A stretch of DNA of 48,816 nt from an uncultured Bacilli bacterium (GTDB taxonomy: Bacteria > Bacillota_I > Bacilli_A > RF39 > UBA660): positions 1 to 48,816 of the forward strand of contig CALVJR010000008.1 of NCBI GenBank assembly GCA_944332295.1. The letters are read 5' to 3'. Of this stretch, positions 47,542 to 48,816 are shown one piece after another (the first letter of the stretch is position 1; each line of letters begins with the position of its first letter). The notes below the pieces were generated by a model, which was not told the DNA's origin, did not search any database, and was given only the letters and a program-made list of their open reading frames with translations. The position numbers and the translations under genes were made by a program.

Positions 47542-48057
47542 TTACAATTCTATTTTTACAATTACCCCTTCTACTTCTTTATTGAACTTTTTCCAAGTAG
47601 TTTTTTCTATTACTTTAAATCCTACACTTTCGAATACTTTTAATGTATTTTCTCTATCTATTTCAAAAGTATCATATAGACTTTTAATGCCTTATTTTTT
47701 TGCATAATTACTTAGTAGTTTTAATCCTTCTTTGGCATAGCCATTTCTTCTTTTTGATTTTTCTATTATAATACCACATTCATACCTATTATCTTTTTCA
47801 TTATATTGATAGTTTACATATCCTACAAACTCATTTTTTATATCGTCTTTTAAATAAGCAAAAAAAGTATTTTTTTCTTTTCTTTTATTAAATTTTTCTT
47901 GCCATTTTTCTTCTTTAAAATCAATGCATCCTGTTTCGTAATGATATCCAGAATATGATACATCATATCCGGCATTATAATTCATAGTATCTTTATCGCT
48001 TAATAAATTTTCTTCATACCAATAATCTTTTAACTCTGGAATATATAAACTTAACAT
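47542..48057 (-). pseudogene. GNAT acetyltransferase interrupted by in-frame TAA
   Basis: The frame from ATG 48055-48057 encodes a GNAT protein with KNEFVGYVNYQYNEKDNRYE then CGIIIEKSKRRNGYAKEGLK (acetyl-CoA loop RRNGYA) and LLSNYAKK, then meets TAA at 47692-47694 (codon 122). The same frame continues GIKSLYDTFEIDRENTLKVF, ESVGFKVIEKTTWKKF and ends at TAA 47542-47544, giving a normal GNAT length of about 171. No frameshift is needed. The 121-residue product would lack the last helix and strands. The gene lies 3 nt after the first GNAT gene. Confidence 0.8.
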
Positions 48058-48060
48058 ATC

Positions 48061-48528
48061 TTACCTTTTAAAACTAAATATTCCGTCCTTAAAATCATTA
48101 TTTTTATCGGTATATTCATCGATTACTCTTTTCCAAAAATTATAAGCTATTTCGTTTCCTTTTGATGGTGATACTTCCCAGGCTCCTTGATATAAATCAA
48201 AACACATAAAAGCTACTTTTTTTCCTATCTTATTTCTTCTATATTTAGGAATTACCATAAATTCTGCAATACTATGTCCTTTTTTTGTGTGCTGCATATA
48301 AGTATTAATCATGACAAATCCTAATAGTTTATTTGATTCTTGTTTTCTAATAAAAAAGGCATCTCTATTGTTATCTGTAAAATAATTATCAAAATATTTG
48401 TATTCAAATATGGCATTCTCGTTCATTTCATTACCATCTGTTAGACTTTCTTCAAATAAAGAATATTCTAGTAATCTATACAAGGTATCTTTTTTATCTA
48501 TTTCTACTCTTTCTAATTTTATATTCAT
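48061..48528 (-). CDS. GNAT-family acetyltransferase
   Basis: A 155-residue acetyltransferase. FVMINTYMQHTKKGHSIAEF then MVIPKYRRNKIGKKVAFMCF holds the strand 4/acetyl-CoA pyrophosphate loop (RRNKIGK), and EVSPSKGNEIAYNFWKRVID the conserved C-terminal helix (N.IAYNFW). ATG 48526-48528 follows GGAGGAG; an in-frame ATG seven codons earlier covers the ribosome site itself and is rejected. Relatives acetylate small amines or antibiotics. It is the first gene of the operon with the broken GNAT, AAC-APH, an unknown protein and the double kinase, under an attenuator. Confidence 0.85.
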   Translation of the reverse strand: MNIKLERVEIDKKDTLYRLLEYSLFEESLTDGNEMNENAIFEYKYFDNYFTDNNRDAFFIRKQESNKLLGFVMINTYMQHTKKGHSIAEFMVIPKYRRNKIGKKVAFMCFDLYQGAWEVSPSKGNEIAYNFWKRVIDEYTDKNNDFKDGIFSFKR

Positions 48529-48547
48529 TTTATCTCCTCCTATAAAC

Positions 48548-48572
48548 AAAAAGACTCTCTAAATAGAGAGTC
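48548..48572 (-). terminator. Attenuator terminator before the GNAT operon
   Basis: Minus-strand GACTCTC TATTTA GAGAGTC then TTTTTG. It lies 20 nt before the GNAT start and downstream of the leader ORF. Confidence 0.9.
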
Positions 48573-48574
48573 CC

Positions 48575-48617
48575 ATCACACTAAAAAATATTTTTATACG
48601 ATTAAAAGAAGTGTGAT
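48575..48617 (-). promoter_or_regulatory. Antiterminator-type hairpin of the attenuator
   Basis: ATCACACT (minus 48617-48610) pairs with AGTGTGAT (48582-48575). The pairing can extend from GAG upstream to CTC of the terminator's 5' arm, so the two hairpins exclude each other. The upstream arm is inside the leader ORF. Confidence 0.65.
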
Positions 48618-48674
48618 TTCTCCACTATTTATTCTATTGATATTATTGTTCTTCATTAATTTTATCATGTCCAT
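48594..48674 (-). CDS. Leader peptide of the GNAT/AAC-APH operon
   Basis: A short ORF with ATG at 48672-48674 (or 48675-48677, or 48666-48668) after AAAGGAG. It begins MDMIKLMKNNNINRIN, ends ITLLLIV and stops at TAA 48594-48596. The codons for EITLL form the upstream arm of the antiterminator. When a ribosome reaches the end it should mask that arm and allow termination; a stalled ribosome should free it and permit expression. The arrangement matches erm(K)/bmr-type antibiotic-sensing attenuators in concept. The size and role are inferred from the geometry. Confidence 0.7.
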   Translation of the reverse strand: MDMIKLMKNNNINRINSGEITLLLIV

Positions 48675-48696
48675 CATACTCCTTTCTTTTGGCAAT

Positions 48697-48724
48697 ATTA
48701 TACCTTATATTTTTGTTTTGTCAA
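48697..48724 (-). promoter_or_regulatory. Consensus promoter of the GNAT/AAC-APH operon
   Basis: Minus-strand TTGACA (48719-48724), 16 nt, TATAAT (48697-48702): both hexamers perfect. Confidence 0.9.
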
Positions 48725-48757
48725 CTACTCTACGGTAACATGTTAATCCTTTTTTAA

Positions 48758-48798
48758 AATGTCACCATATCATTAATAGAAATGTCACCAGCATTAAT
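48758..48798 (+). repeat. Tandem direct repeats near right edge
   Basis: AATGTCACCATATCATTAAT (48758-48777) and AATGTCACCA-G-CATTAAT (48781-48798). Closely spaced GGTGACATT repeats are seen at the ends of some insertion sequences, so a mobile-element end may lie just right of the window; not provable here. Confidence 0.5.
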
Positions 48799-48816
48799 AT
48801 ATAATATCTCTTTGGA

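Overview
The window comes from a very AT-rich, low-GC Gram-positive genome (Bacillota). Genes have GGAGG-type ribosome sites, TAA/TAG/TGA all act as stops, metK has an S-box riboswitch, and cotJ spore-coat genes are present. The genus cannot be named from the sequence; a gut Bacilli/Erysipelotrichia-like lineage is a reasonable inference.

Layout. (1) 1-9.2 kb: a minus-strand run of small-molecule enzymes (deoxyribosyltransferase-like, PHP phosphoesterase, BRO-N protein, arginine deiminase family, RBBP9-type hydrolase, DapB-DUF5680 fusion, flavoprotein, methyltransferase), headed by metK with its SAM-I riboswitch. Several genes are decayed: an alkaline phosphatase/ABC transporter chimera at the left edge, and a DHFR-like and a CutA-like gene each cut by one in-frame TAA. 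(2) 9.3-17.6 kb: a HEPN + DUF262 pair, a Nudix hydrolase, two unknown or weakly assigned proteins, a SWIM protein and an AAA/DUF4143 ATPase. (3) 17.8-31.2 kb: a defence island with a membrane protein between direct repeats, a DpnII-type GATC restriction-modification operon with two extra ORFs, an E2-only (short type II) CBASS operon (Cap5, CD-NTase, E2), an OLD-like ATPase, and a large serine recombinase with a small partner gene. (4) 31.2-42.0 kb: a second accessory segment with a frameshifted radical SAM gene, a HEPN-like/CBS fusion, a DUF4297 nuclease + SMC-like ATPase pair (Lamassu/ABC-3C type), a tandem PemK-like protein, a MobV relaxase with a candidate oriT, and a second serine recombinase with its own small partner and an attenuator-like leader. 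It ends exactly at an intact tRNA-His. (5) 42.2-48.8 kb: cotJB/cotJC, then a minus-strand operon of a GNAT acetyltransferase, a second GNAT cut by TAA, a full-length homologue of the bifunctional aminoglycoside enzyme AAC(6')-Ie/APH(2'')-Ia, an unknown protein and a double-APH-domain kinase.

How it works together. Copies of the tRNA-His 3' end followed by a terminator hairpin occur at 42.0, 31.16 and, more degenerate, 33.28 kb, with a weaker relative at 17.8 kb. This suggests that serine-recombinase elements accumulated in tandem at tRNA-His, each bringing defence cargo. The aminoglycoside-type operon begins with a consensus promoter, a short leader peptide and mutually exclusive antiterminator/terminator hairpins, the architecture of antibiotic-sensing attenuators. 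This operon and the leader-controlled recombinase are the most unusual features of the window.
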